Assembly (NCBI GenBank): GCA_001414325.1
Contig: LLKB01000005.1
Location: 62,001 to 126,000, forward strand
DNA length: 64,000 nt
DNA from: Butyribacter intestini
GTDB taxonomy: Bacteria; Bacillota; Clostridia; Lachnospirales; Lachnospiraceae
Direction of reading: 5' to 3'
The position numbers and the translations under genes are program-made. The first letter of the stretch is position 1, and each line of letters begins with the position of its first letter. Positions 7,964-16,147 of the stretch are shown here, in pieces. The notes below the pieces were generated by a model, which was given only the letters and a program-made list of their open reading frames with translations, was not told where the DNA came from and ran no database searches.

Positions 7964-8971
7964 CTAATTATTTTGCTTTTTTTCGCTTAATTTATCTTTC
8001 AATGCAAATGCTCCGGCAAGCAGTGTTCCTGAGATAGAATGCCATGTGCATGATACCGCACATATAATAGCAGATTCAGGTGTTGAAGCAAACTGTGCCG
8101 TTGTTGTTGCAAGATTAGTTGCAAGTCCTGCATTCTGCATACCGACCTCGATGGAGATGGTTCTCTTTTTTGCCGTGTTCATTCCGACAAGTTTTCCTGC
8201 ACCATATCCTAATAAATAACCAAGTCCGTTGTGTAAAAGAACAGCTACAAATATCACTATACCAGATTCAAAGAATTTAGAACCCTGTGAAGAAACAACT
8301 CCTCCAACTACACAGGCAAGACCAAGAACAGCGATACCAGGCATTATTTTCTGTAATTCCATAAAAGTTTTCTTCTTGCCAAACAGATAATTGAGTAAAA
8401 ATCCGATTGCTACCGGCAAAATTACTGTTTCAACGATAGAAACAAACATCGGAAGTGCCTTAATCGAAATATGTGCTCCGCTTGCAAGATATGATACAAG
8501 AAGCGGTGTCATAAATGGAGAGAGGATTGTTGACACTGTTGTCATTCCTACTGAAAAAGCTACATCTCCACCACAGAGATATGACATGATATTTGAAGAA
8601 ACACCTCCGGGACAGCATCCGACAAGTATAAGTCCAAGTCCGATTCCATCAGAAAGTCCAAGAACCTTTGTAATTCCAAAAGCCAGGAAAGGCATTATAA
8701 GATACTGTGCGATTGCACCAACACATATATCAAATGGTCTTTTTGCCAATATTTTAAAATCCTGTGCTGTCAATGTAAGACCCATACTAAACATGATAAT
8801 TCCGATAATGATAGACTGATTTGTAAATTTATTTGCTACAAAATCAACAAACAGCTTATAATTAACCCATGACATCATTCCCGGTACAAGAAATGTTATA
8901 ACTGCAATCGCTATAACAACAATAGATGTATAATCCGATAAAAATTTACTGACTTTTTGTAATGCTTTCAT
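7964..8971 (-). CDS. BASS-family (bile acid:Na+ symporter-like) transporter
   Basis: 335 residues with about ten membrane spans, starting at 8971 behind AGGAGGAACTCATA. Family landmarks are the GLTLTAQDF segment after the second span, the CCPGGVSSNIMSYL motif at about residues 118-131, and GMQNAGLATNLA near the end; the last two sit in the crossing helices that bind substrate and sodium. The BASS family also moves pantoate, 2-keto acids and pyruvate, so the bile acid name should not be read literally. The upstream T-box leader ties expression to shortage of an amino acid, which favours an amino-acid-related substrate. The gene is alone in its transcript. Confidence 0.85.
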   Translation of the reverse strand: MKALQKVSKFLSDYTSIVVIAIAVITFLVPGMMSWVNYKLFVDFVANKFTNQSIIIGIIMFSMGLTLTAQDFKILAKRPFDICVGAIAQYLIMPFLAFGITKVLGLSDGIGLGLILVGCCPGGVSSNIMSYLCGGDVAFSVGMTTVSTILSPFMTPLLVSYLASGAHISIKALPMFVSIVETVILPVAIGFLLNYLFGKKKTFMELQKIMPGIAVLGLACVVGGVVSSQGSKFFESGIVIFVAVLLHNGLGYLLGYGAGKLVGMNTAKKRTISIEVGMQNAGLATNLATTTAQFASTPESAIICAVSCTWHSISGTLLAGAFALKDKLSEKKQNN

Positions 8972-9035
8972 TATGAGTTCCTCCTTAGAATCTGTTCACT
9001 AAAATTCCTGTCGGCAAAAAGTTCATAGATGCAAT

Positions 9036-9069
9036 CAAACGGATATTTGCAATCCGCTCTGCTACTTGC
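9036..9069. repeat. Dispersed stem-loop repeat, copy 2
   Basis: CGGAT and ATCCG arms around ATTTGCA, followed by CTCTGCTACTTG. It is in the untranslated leader between the T-box terminator and the BASS start codon, so it will be present in the BASS message. Confidence 0.65.
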
Positions 9070-9130
9070 AAGTCCCCACCCGCCACTTATTACTCTAAGC
9101 AATAGAAGTGTGGACTTCCTTGATAGCATT

Positions 9131-9540
9131 AAAAAAGTCCCTTCTCTAGTCATAGACTAAAAAAGGGACGAATATAATCCGCGTTACCACCCTGTTTCTG
9201 CGGTCATCTGCCACAGCTCTTTACATACCAACATATGCTATCCATATAACGGTGGACACCGGCGAGGTTTACCAACAATACTTTATTTGACATTACAATA
9301 TAACAAATAACTATTGTATTTCTTAATACTATATATCATGTATCGCTAAGCACTATATATTGTTAAATATTATACATTACCAGATATTATGTACTGTTTT
9401 CAGCCCGCTTCTTAGAGAGGATATCCTAAATCCGGTCATTACCTGTTTACACCAGCCACAGGCTCTCTGTAAATAACTCCAAATAAGGCATTGTTCTCAT
9501 CAACGAATTTTGGTGAACATATTTTTTTGTATTTTCAATA
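9131..9540 (-). promoter_or_regulatory. T-box leader controlling the BASS transporter
   Basis: A T-box leader senses an uncharged tRNA and lets transcription pass a terminator. The diagnostic T-box is at 9193-9179 (minus strand: AGGGTGGTAACGCGG). It is followed by a terminator at 9169-9137 in which GTCCC pairs with GGGAC and a T run follows. Upstream are a stem I region with GATGAG and an AGAGAG..GGTGTAA apical region. My hand-drawn stem I places ATC (Ile) in the specifier loop, but other alignments are possible. The leader is about 400 bases, from a consensus promoter to the terminator. Confidence 0.88.
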
Positions 9541-9544
9541 ACTT

Positions 9545-9572
9545 ATTATAGTCCTCTTTTAACATATGTCAA
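9545..9572 (-). promoter_or_regulatory. Consensus promoter for the T-box transcript
   Basis: On the minus strand TTGACA (9572-9567) and TATAAT (9550-9545) are both perfect, separated by 16 bases. Strong constitutive initiation fits control by attenuation downstream. Confidence 0.85.
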
Positions 9573-9645
9573 GAGAAATTTTTTGTTTCCGAAAGTAAAA
9601 TTTTTATTATCCCAGATGGTTGCTCTTTTTCTTTAGCTCACATTT

Positions 9646-9975
9646 TTACAATATATATTCCATCTGTCTTTCTTTTGTTTTCAGTCCCATTTTTTCATAA
9701 AATTTCTCCGCCGAGGTATTTCCCGCCCACACATTGAGTATCACTTCATAACAGCCTAAGCGTTTCGCCTCACTTTTTACATATTCAAACAAACTCTCAC
9801 CTATATGCTGCCCTCTTGCTTTGGCATCGACACACAAGTCATCAATAAATAATGATGTAAACGGCACCATATTATTTGAAAACGGTTGTTTCTTCAACGA
9901 CAAAAAGCATATCCGAGACATTCTGAAAATCATCCCAAGATAATTGTAAGTCACAAAAATATGGTCTGCACCTGC
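9646..9975 (-). pseudogene. Broken GNAT acetyltransferase
   Basis: The C-terminal 70 residues carry GNAT motif A and B (FIDDLCVDAKARGQHIGESL and the segment ending NTSAEKFYEKMGLK), including the acetyl-CoA loop R-G-Q-H-I-G. The preceding residues in this frame look like noise. A different frame just upstream reads DDFQNVSDMLFVVEE, which resembles the lost middle of the same protein, so a frameshift or small deletion near 9880 is likely. The N-terminus is missing altogether because the HEPN gene ends at 9977. The downstream half could still be translated from an internal start, but it would lack the N-terminal acetyltransferase region. Confidence 0.6.
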
Positions 9976-9976
9976 C

Positions 9977-10387
9977 TTACATCCAATCGCTTTCAGCTTC
10001 ATCCAGCTTCTTTACCAGCGTATCCCTAAGAACAGTAAAAGCCGGAATAAAACTGTCATGTATCAGCATAATCATTTCATCAATTTCAGCTTCATTATAT
10101 ATATGGACAGAGGTATTGCGTTTTTTTAACATAAGAAGCCATACCTCGGAATCATTGATAAAGCCAATTTTATAACCAAGCTGTAGAATTTCACGCGGAG
10201 AGCCTGTAGAAGCTCCCTCCACACTGTGCATTTTCATAATTTCCTGTAATGCTTTCCATGCAAGTTCAAAGGTAAGGTTAAACTGCCCAATAATCCCTGT
10301 TCGGTATATATCATTCATTTCTGCAAGTTTAAAATCCGCATTTTCCAATACGGACAAACAATTTGAAAAGTTATCTAGTTTTTTCAT
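9977..10387 (-). CDS. HEPN-type nucleotidyltransferase substrate-binding protein (HepT-like toxin)
   Basis: 136 residues from the ATG at 10387. It is a helical bundle of the HI0074 / NTase substrate-binding family. Near residue 90 it contains RNTSVHIY, a perfect RX4HXY. In studied HepT toxins this motif holds the RNase residues and the Tyr that the partner antitoxin modifies with AMP. The gene overlaps the end of the MNT gene by 17 bases, the usual pairing for a HEPN/MNT module. The order on the strand is antitoxin then toxin. Toxicity is inferred from family and context. Confidence 0.8.
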   Translation of the reverse strand: MKKLDNFSNCLSVLENADFKLAEMNDIYRTGIIGQFNLTFELAWKALQEIMKMHSVEGASTGSPREILQLGYKIGFINDSEVWLLMLKKRNTSVHIYNEAEIDEMIMLIHDSFIPAFTVLRDTLVKKLDEAESDWM

Positions 10388-10664
10388 AGATTGTGACACC
10401 ATCCTTTTCTATTTCCTGTTTCAATTCATTTGAAATTGCCGCATCTGCCTGCACAATATCAAACATAAGGAGCGAATGTACTTTTTCCTTTACATCCCAA
10501 TAAAACCCATCAAAATCTCCACCATATACCGCAATATCTATATCACTTCTTTCTGTGTTTGTACCTCTTGCACGGGAACCAAATAATATAATTTTATTGA
10601 CAGAATACTCCTGTGCAAAACCGGAAAGTTCCCTCAATATTCTATCTGACAGATTATATTTCAT
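10371..10664 (-). CDS. Minimal nucleotidyltransferase (MntA-like antitoxin)
   Basis: 97 residues from the ATG at 10664, preceded by AAGGGGG; a longer frame upstream has no support. The active site GSRARGTNTERSDIDIAV is the GSX10DXD pattern of minimal nucleotidyltransferases, and the protein is the usual size for MntA/HI0073. In the characterised pairs this enzyme transfers AMP to a tyrosine of the HEPN toxin and silences it. The C-terminal DGVTIYE strand fits the fold. It overlaps the HEPN gene, so the two are coupled. Confidence 0.82.
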   Translation of the reverse strand: MKYNLSDRILRELSGFAQEYSVNKIILFGSRARGTNTERSDIDIAVYGGDFDGFYWDVKEKVHSLLMFDIVQADAAISNELKQEIEKDGVTIYEKTR

Positions 10665-10768
10665 ATTCAATATCGCCCCCTTAATATAGAATAAACAGCT
10701 ATAATTATTTTTAAGCATAGCATATTTATATTTAATTAACAAGTTTTGGCTAAAGAGCAACTCGCTAA

Positions 10769-11509
10769 TTATAAATCATTTTCAAGAAAATTTTGTATTT
10801 TATTATGAAGAAACATAAGAACATCCTTATGATTAGACAAAATATCCGTTTCAAATCTTTCCTCATTTAGAAAGTATTCAACCATAATTCTATTATCATC
10901 TTGATAGGATTCTAATAAACTTTCTATCGTCAAGGGATAAACGCCTGTTGCACAAAAGCGTTCTTGCCTTAATGCAAACATAAGTGGTTTCAAAATATAT
11001 GTAGAAATTTTTTTGTGTGTTAGTAATTCCTTAGGCTCATCAACACATATATAATGGCGGACACTCATTAAAATATTTGCCAAATTTTTCTTATAAGATA
11101 ACTGTATTTTTTCATTTATATTTTCAATTTCTACCAATTGCTCACCATACAATAAAACACTATTTAGTTCTGTAACTGCATATTCTGACCACTCTCCAAA
11201 TATTTTACTTTTATATTCGTCTACGGATAGGCTTTGAGTATTTATCTCCAACAAATCATAAGAGATTGATGTGTTTCTTGCACAATTCCCAACAGTTTCT
11301 AAGACATATTGATTTATTGTACTAAAAATGCAGAACACATCTAAATCCGAATTATCATTTGCATCTCCTCTCGCATAACTTCCAGTCAAATAAACCATTA
11401 ATAAACACTCACCTAATCTATTTTTTAAGGCTGACACAAACTCACTCAATATTTTCTCATAATCATGTCTTACTTTATTAGCTGGTATCACTCTTCTCAT
11501 AACTTTCAT
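10769..11509 (-). CDS. Nucleotidyltransferase, aminoglycoside adenylyltransferase-like
   Basis: 246 residues from the ATG at 11509, which has GGAGG 6 bases upstream. The N-terminal domain carries GSYARGDANDNSDLDVF, the GSX10DXD metal and nucleotide site. A helical C-terminal domain (about 130-246) resembles those of ANT(9)/AadA-type enzymes and of other nucleotidyltransferase-HEPN fusions. It lies 105 bases upstream of the MNT/HEPN pair in the same direction, so all three may share a message. It could modify a drug, a tRNA or a protein; nothing in the sequence settles which. I would not call it a resistance gene without a close match. Confidence 0.65.
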   Translation of the reverse strand: MKVMRRVIPANKVRHDYEKILSEFVSALKNRLGECLLMVYLTGSYARGDANDNSDLDVFCIFSTINQYVLETVGNCARNTSISYDLLEINTQSLSVDEYKSKIFGEWSEYAVTELNSVLLYGEQLVEIENINEKIQLSYKKNLANILMSVRHYICVDEPKELLTHKKISTYILKPLMFALRQERFCATGVYPLTIESLLESYQDDNRIMVEYFLNEERFETDILSNHKDVLMFLHNKIQNFLENDL

Positions 11510-11820
11510 CTTTAACCTCCACAAATTGGAATTGAGATTTCACCTGTTTTAAGAGATTTAATAACTGTTATATTTTGTTATTAAATTCTCCACAAGCCCT
11601 TGAAAACACTGGATTTATCGCAGGTGAGCTTTTCCTTATTGTTTCCCTTGTGTTATATCGTCCCATCAGTGTTTACGAACTCTGATAAGGGCAAATACAA
11701 GGGCAAGAAAAATCTATAAAACAGTATAACACAAAATAAAAGTGACATGGTGAACTGATTGAAATGCTTCTGATTTTTGTAACTGATAATTGATTGAATG
11801 ATAAGGAGAGATAAGATACG
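11510..11820. other. Intergenic stretch with no supported gene
   Basis: 311 bases. The first part is A+T rich. The plus strand near 11690-11718 could encode SDKGKYKGKKNL before a stop, which is faintly like a serine-recombinase tail but too short to call. A likely ribosome site for the next gene (GGAGAG) is at its end. Confidence 0.4.
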
Positions 11821-12060
11821 ATGAGAACAATATTTGCAGAATACAATCCACAGCGCAATAGTATTGATGTTTACACCTCTGCTGGCTATATGCTCCGCAT
11901 TGATTGCTGGGAAGCTGAAAAGAGTTTAAAAACTACACCCGGATCATACTGTACATTAAACGCACTTGCTATTGATGAACCACTTGAATATGTACGATTA
12001 TATTTGGACGGGAATATGCAGATGTGGGTAGATGCAGAAGATTCATTAGAACTATGGTGA
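11821..12060 (+). CDS. DUF6061 family protein (ICE-associated)
   Basis: 79 residues with GGAGAG about 10 bases before the ATG. The sequence pattern (FAEYNPQRNSIDVYTSAGYM, then DCWEAE and YVRLYLDG) matches the DUF6061 family, small acidic proteins seen mostly on clostridial integrative and conjugative elements. The function is unknown. Here it stands alone, without relaxase, coupling protein or integrase, so it is probably a leftover of an excised or decayed element. A clear terminator follows. Confidence 0.7.
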   Translation: MRTIFAEYNPQRNSIDVYTSAGYMLRIDCWEAEKSLKTTPGSYCTLNALAIDEPLEYVRLYLDGNMQMWVDAEDSLELW

Positions 12061-12117
12061 TTTTTCGACGGTGTGAAATTTTTTCTGTAAATTCAGATCT
12101 TCTATGATAATTGATGC

Positions 12118-12157
12118 GGCTTAACAGCAGTTTTCTGTTGTTAAGCCGTTGTTTATT
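12118..12157 (+). terminator. Terminator after the DUF6061 gene
   Basis: GGCTTAACA pairs with TGTTAAGCC around a T-rich loop, followed by GTTGTTTATTT. It is about 60 bases after the stop codon at 12060. Confidence 0.75.
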
Positions 12158-12212
12158 TAATAGCAAAAATAAGCTGGTATGGCAAGAGCACCCAGAAAAT
12201 CTGAACGTACAT

Positions 12213-12436
12213 TTACTCTTGATCATCCGGCTTATTTTCAACAGCACTAAGATTACCTTTTTTAATATTGTTTGGGATACTCCCTCCATAACAGTCACAG
12301 CAATTTTATACTTTACTTCGATTTCAATCTTTTCTGGTGGATTGGCTAAAAGCCTGTCAATATCATTTTCCTCAACACCAGCCATTTTTGCTATCGTTAG
12401 CTTGGATATGCCATAATAGGAAACAAGCACTTCCAA
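12213..12436 (-). pseudogene. Helix-turn-helix protein, probably frameshifted
   Basis: The first 50 residues read as a small DNA-binding protein: YYGISKLTIAKMAGVEENDI is a helix-turn-helix, followed by KIEIEVKYKIAVTVM, as in short clostridial ICE proteins. After a run of six A at 12258-12263 the frame becomes cysteine- and lysine-rich nonsense and runs on to 11969, overlapping the DUF6061 gene on the other strand. Shifting one base at the A run gives GNLSAVENKPDDQE and a stop at 12213, a plausible natural end. I therefore read this as a frameshifted or short gene. The alternative is one long open frame to 11969. Confidence 0.45.
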
Positions 12437-12476
12437 CTAATGCATTGATTTGATATTTTCCTTTTACCGAACCCTC

Positions 12477-13226
12477 TTATGCCTTAATATCAAAACTTGA
12501 TCTATCAGGTGCAGAAATACTCACAGATTCTGCTACAAGGCTCTGTGTCATACTTTTTACATCATTACCAGTTACGGATAAGGTATAATCACCCGTTTCT
12601 TTTCCTTCTGCCGATTTTTCTGCACGTTTCTTTGCAGCTTTTTCTTCCTCTGCTTTTTTAGCAGCTCTTTTCTCTTTTACTTTTTCCTCTTTTTCTCTGT
12701 TCTCTTTTGCTTTTCGTTCAGCATTCTCTTTCGCTATTTTCCCATCTGGATCATTTGTACCAGATATTGCCACCGAAATATTTCCGTTTTCATCAACCTT
12801 ATAACTCAGATTTGTCAAAGTGCCCAAACATCCATTCACCGCACTTTTTGCACAATCTGGAATGGCTGCTAAGTTTTCCTCCAGATACTTTGCTTTTTCC
12901 GGATCATTCATACACTTCTGTAAAAATGCACTTGAAACGGATACTGTTGTCGGAACCCCTTGCATTGAAGTCGTTCCCGTATTCATATAATGGTATTTTC
13001 CTTGCAAGTATTTTGAATAATCATTTACATTGCTATACCCCGTCTTAATCTGCTCTGTTTTTGTCACACCGGGACGTGATGTTTTTAATTCAACTGTACT
13101 TGTTGTCACGTTGCCGTCTTTTGTATTTGTACTATCCTTTTCACTATCTGTTTTTTTAACAGTATTCTTGTAATTTGAAGCATAATACGATGTGCAACTG
13201 CTGTTATTGATACCTGTAATTGCCAT
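12477..13226 (-). CDS. DUF6033-like protein with a charged coiled coil
   Basis: 249 residues, AGGGAGG before the ATG. The N-terminus MAITGINNSSCTSYYASNYK and the overall layout resemble DUF6033 proteins of motile Clostridia. Residues about 60-150 form a folded region (ends SYKVDENGNISVAISG). Residues about 160-210 are a nearly pure Lys/Glu/Ala coiled coil (repeats of EKEEK and KKAEEEKAAKK). The tail is TLSVTGNDVKSM followed by a short Ser-rich end. There is no signal peptide or membrane span. It is last in the five-gene FlxA cluster. The function is unknown; export by a flagellar-type route is only a guess from the neighbours. Confidence 0.6.
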   Translation of the reverse strand: MAITGINNSSCTSYYASNYKNTVKKTDSEKDSTNTKDGNVTTSTVELKTSRPGVTKTEQIKTGYSNVNDYSKYLQGKYHYMNTGTTSMQGVPTTVSVSSAFLQKCMNDPEKAKYLEENLAAIPDCAKSAVNGCLGTLTNLSYKVDENGNISVAISGTNDPDGKIAKENAERKAKENREKEEKVKEKRAAKKAEEEKAAKKRAEKSAEGKETGDYTLSVTGNDVKSMTQSLVAESVSISAPDRSSFDIKA

Positions 13227-13266
13227 AATCCTACCTCCCTGTTATTGAAACTTAAAATAATTTCTA

Positions 13267-14214
13267 TTATATTGAACGACTTGGATATTTAATTTCCGTT
13301 GATGTAAATTCATCTTCTGCCGAAACATTGATATGCCCACTGCTGTCAATAGCATACTCTTTACCATAAACGGAAAACGTATCTACTTCTTTATACCCGA
13401 TTTCTATCCAGTTTATATCATTTAACTGTTTTATCTTGGCGTCAACATTTATGGTCTTTCCTGATTCCTGCAATAAATAAGTGTGTTTTCCTGCTCCCAT
13501 ATCTATAGAAAAGAATCCCGGAGAAATCCCGACTTTCTCACAGACTGACAGTACTTCCTCATTACTGTAGAGATAACCCCACACACTCTTTCCCTGTGCC
13601 AGATCAGATAAAATATTACTTGCTTTGCGCATTTCCCACTTATAATTTGTCCCTTTTTGATTTGTATTCTCTGCAAGCAACGATTCCGAGGCTGCCCAGC
13701 CTATCCTTCCATTGTTGACCGTCCATGTATATTTACCGCCACTTGATGTTGTCCATGAATAATAACTTTTATTACTTAATACCAAAGAATTATTTGCAGC
13801 ACAAATGCCTGACATGGTGCTTGTATTCATTTTCGGTACTGCATAATTAGGTACTACCTGTCTGCTCCCATTAAGGTCAAAGGAAATAACCCCGTACTCC
13901 TTAAAATCAGAATTATATCCACAGGAAACATTCTCCCCAAAATTGATTGCATCCAAAATAGCACTTGAATTATTATAGTTTGCAAAATAATAAGCCAATT
14001 CACTGTTAGAAATATTCGCATTTTTATCTATCAGTGCAGCTATTGATTGCTTTGAAAAGCCTCGTGCAGCATCAGAAATACTTAAACTGTCCTGTTTTTT
14101 ATTATTTCCTGCTCCAAGCAACATCTGTATTGCTTTTTGGTGTATTCCTGCCTCTGCTTGCTTTGAATATGTCAACAGCTGGTTTACTGTGTTTACATCT
14201 GTTACTGTCTTCAT
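13267..14214 (-). CDS. Unknown protein of the FlxA cluster, 315 residues
   Basis: Starts at 14214 behind a GGAG site. No family recognised. The N-terminus is helical and carries QDSLSISDAARG near residue 40, a motif shape shared with the 299-residue neighbour (VKISDSARK). The rest is rich in Ser, Asn, Gly, Tyr and Trp and probably beta-structured, with KYTWTVNNGRIGWAASE in the middle and DSSGHINVS near the end. There is no N-terminal signal or membrane span. It lies 40 bases from the DUF6033 gene and 227 bases from the upstream gene; that gap contains an inverted repeat. Confidence 0.55.
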   Translation of the reverse strand: MKTVTDVNTVNQLLTYSKQAEAGIHQKAIQMLLGAGNNKKQDSLSISDAARGFSKQSIAALIDKNANISNSELAYYFANYNNSSAILDAINFGENVSCGYNSDFKEYGVISFDLNGSRQVVPNYAVPKMNTSTMSGICAANNSLVLSNKSYYSWTTSSGGKYTWTVNNGRIGWAASESLLAENTNQKGTNYKWEMRKASNILSDLAQGKSVWGYLYSNEEVLSVCEKVGISPGFFSIDMGAGKHTYLLQESGKTINVDAKIKQLNDINWIEIGYKEVDTFSVYGKEYAIDSSGHINVSAEDEFTSTEIKYPSRSI

Positions 14215-14266
14215 AGCTAGTCTCCAAACCCTTTTTCAACATTATACTTTTCGTGTCATTATGTTC

Positions 14267-14307
14267 TTAGTATATCAGCTATAATAAATATTCCCCTGAT
14301 ACACTAA
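14267..14307. repeat. Inverted repeat between two FlxA-cluster genes
   Basis: TTAGTATATCAG and CTGATACACTAA pair at 11 of 12 positions (the other is G-T) around an 18-base loop. It lies between 14214 and 14442. No T run follows on the minus strand, so it may be an operator or an mRNA-stability element rather than a terminator. Confidence 0.5.
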
Positions 14308-14441
14308 AAGTTTTATAATTCAAATATATATTTTCACGGCAAATCAGGTGCAACATTTGTTTCTTAAATCTTTAGGTTTATAAATAATTATAATAAAATA
14401 TCTACATTAGGATAAAAACAATGCATATCTCCATCATAATT

Positions 14442-15341
14442 CTAAAGTGCATACATATGTTGTAATTTACTAAACATATTATTTACTCTGCTTTCAACAG
14501 CTTCTGGCTGATTTCTTAATTCATACCTGCTTCCATAGTAATCATTTAAACGGTCTTTCATTTCATTACAAAATAATTTCTGATCTGTTTTACCATTTAA
14601 AAACTGATTGCAAATACCACTTATCTCTTTCTTCTCATTTGCATAAAAAGCTGTCTCATCTGAGATTATTTCTGACTTGTACTTATAAGATTCTGTTTTA
14701 CTTCCAATTCCAACAACCATGTAATCTGGTGTCATTTTCTCCATGATAGAATTACGTGCCGAATCATTAAAATGAACATATTCGTCAATCATGTCTGAAA
14801 AACCTGCTTGTAATTGCTCTGGAACATACATTTCATTTACTTTTCTTAGCCCCGCTTCACTTGCACTTAACAAAAATACAGATTCATAGGAAGTTCCTCT
14901 ATATCCCTCTTGAGCATTTAAAGAGTCCATATCTGCTGTCATTGTATTAATTTTCTCTTTTAAATCTTTCATTTCATCTTCTGTCAAATATTCAGAAGCA
15001 TTTTCGTCCAGCCATTTTCCAAAAACCTCTGACTGATTTTCCAAACAGCCTTCAAACGCACTTTGTTCTCCAGAAATGGAAGTTGCTTTCAAATCTAATT
15101 TGAATAAATTTTCACATTTGTATTCTGCTGGTATTTCTTTTATCTCTCCATTAATTGACGAAAAATGCATTGCCTGAAAATCTGAGACTTTACCACGAGC
15201 AGTCTCAACTAACTTTCTTGCTGAATCACTGATTTTCACATCATCCTCCGAAATAATATTCTGTGGAACAGTTGTTTTCTTCTCGACCTTATTTTTTATC
15301 ATCTCAGGATTATTAATATACCTATTTCCTTGAACTTTCAT
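14442..15341 (-). CDS. Unknown protein of the FlxA cluster, 299 residues
   Basis: GGGAGG precedes the ATG at 15341. No family recognised with confidence. The N-terminus opens MKVQGNRYINNPEMIKNKVE and then has EDDVKISDSARKLVETARGK, which resembles the serine-rich N-terminal motif of anti-sigma FlgM and flagellar-associated proteins. The remainder is mainly helical and acidic (YLTEDEMKDLKEKINTMTAD), ending VNNMFSKLQHMYAL. It has no signal peptide or membrane segment. The gene is 29 bases downstream of the FliD-like gene and is presumably co-transcribed. Confidence 0.55.
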   Translation of the reverse strand: MKVQGNRYINNPEMIKNKVEKKTTVPQNIISEDDVKISDSARKLVETARGKVSDFQAMHFSSINGEIKEIPAEYKCENLFKLDLKATSISGEQSAFEGCLENQSEVFGKWLDENASEYLTEDEMKDLKEKINTMTADMDSLNAQEGYRGTSYESVFLLSASEAGLRKVNEMYVPEQLQAGFSDMIDEYVHFNDSARNSIMEKMTPDYMVVGIGSKTESYKYKSEIISDETAFYANEKKEISGICNQFLNGKTDQKLFCNEMKDRLNDYYGSRYELRNQPEAVESRVNNMFSKLQHMYAL

Positions 15342-15370
15342 AGCAACCTCCCTAAGTTAGTCCACACTTT

Positions 15371-16126
15371 CTATACCTCTTTATCTATCTTGCTCGATGT
15401 CAAAGAAGAATCCGTCTTAGAGTACGTACCATTATTTGTATAGGTTGCACTCGCCCGGTTTGCAGCATTCGATATACCAGTTGCTTTCTGCGATATTTTG
15501 CTTACAAAAGAATTATATCCTGTAAAGACCGTTTTCAGCGAACTGATATCTGCCTGCTTTAAAGCATCCTCATCTAATTCCAACTTGTTTCCTTTTCCTA
15601 TGGTAATACCTATTTTGGCAAGCATATTACTGTTTTTGTCTGTCATTCCAGTCATCCATGAAGCATTTCGCAATACATCCTTTGTATTAGATTCTCCGGC
15701 TTACTTAACTACATCATTATAATCTTCAACAAAAGATTTTACTGCCTTGGTGATTTTATCCCAGTCATAATCCTCTACCTCAATCTCTTCCCCCGTTTTT
15801 TCATCTTTCTTTTTTATTTTCTTTTTTTCCAAAAGAGAAGAGTCATTCAAAGCATCTGCTGATTTTTTCAGAGAATCTGCACTTGTTTTCATCAAGGTAA
15901 GTTTTTGTGAAGTATCACCTTTTCCCGATAATTTTTCAGCATCCTGTTTTGCATAATATGCTTTCATAAGTTTTCCATAGCTTCCATTTTTGATTGCAGC
16001 ATAATCAGAAAGCATATTTGTATTGCCTACTGATGAACTATCTGACGTTCCACTAAACAACGCTGAAAAATCTACATTGCTGTTATATTTACTTGTATAA
16101 TCACTAAAACTTTTGATTTCTGACAT
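15371..16126 (-). pseudogene. FliD-like capping-protein homologue, interrupted by one stop codon
   Basis: One reading frame of 252 codons is broken only by TAA at 15703-15701. Before it: LSDYAAIKNGSYGKLMKAYY, then a Lys-rich stretch and VKSFVEDYNDVVK. After it: AGESNTKDVLRNASWM and KIGITIGKGNKLELDEDALK, ending near residue 250. These are the pieces of a FliD C-terminal (filament cap) domain in order, so the two halves belong to one protein. TAA can arise from CAA (Gln) by one change. The downstream half might be made from a TTG at 15673, but it lacks a good ribosome site. Expression of an intact product would need readthrough. Confidence 0.7.
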
Positions 16127-16147
16127 AACACCAGCCTCCTTTCCGAA

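Noticed and set aside
8971..9153. A 60-codon frame in the BASS leader
   Set aside because: It overlaps the T-box terminator and the dispersed repeat; the leader structure explains this DNA better than a peptide.
11640..11720. Possible serine-recombinase tail (GKYKGKKNL)
   Set aside because: Only about a dozen residues resemble it and the rest of the frame has stops; too short to call.
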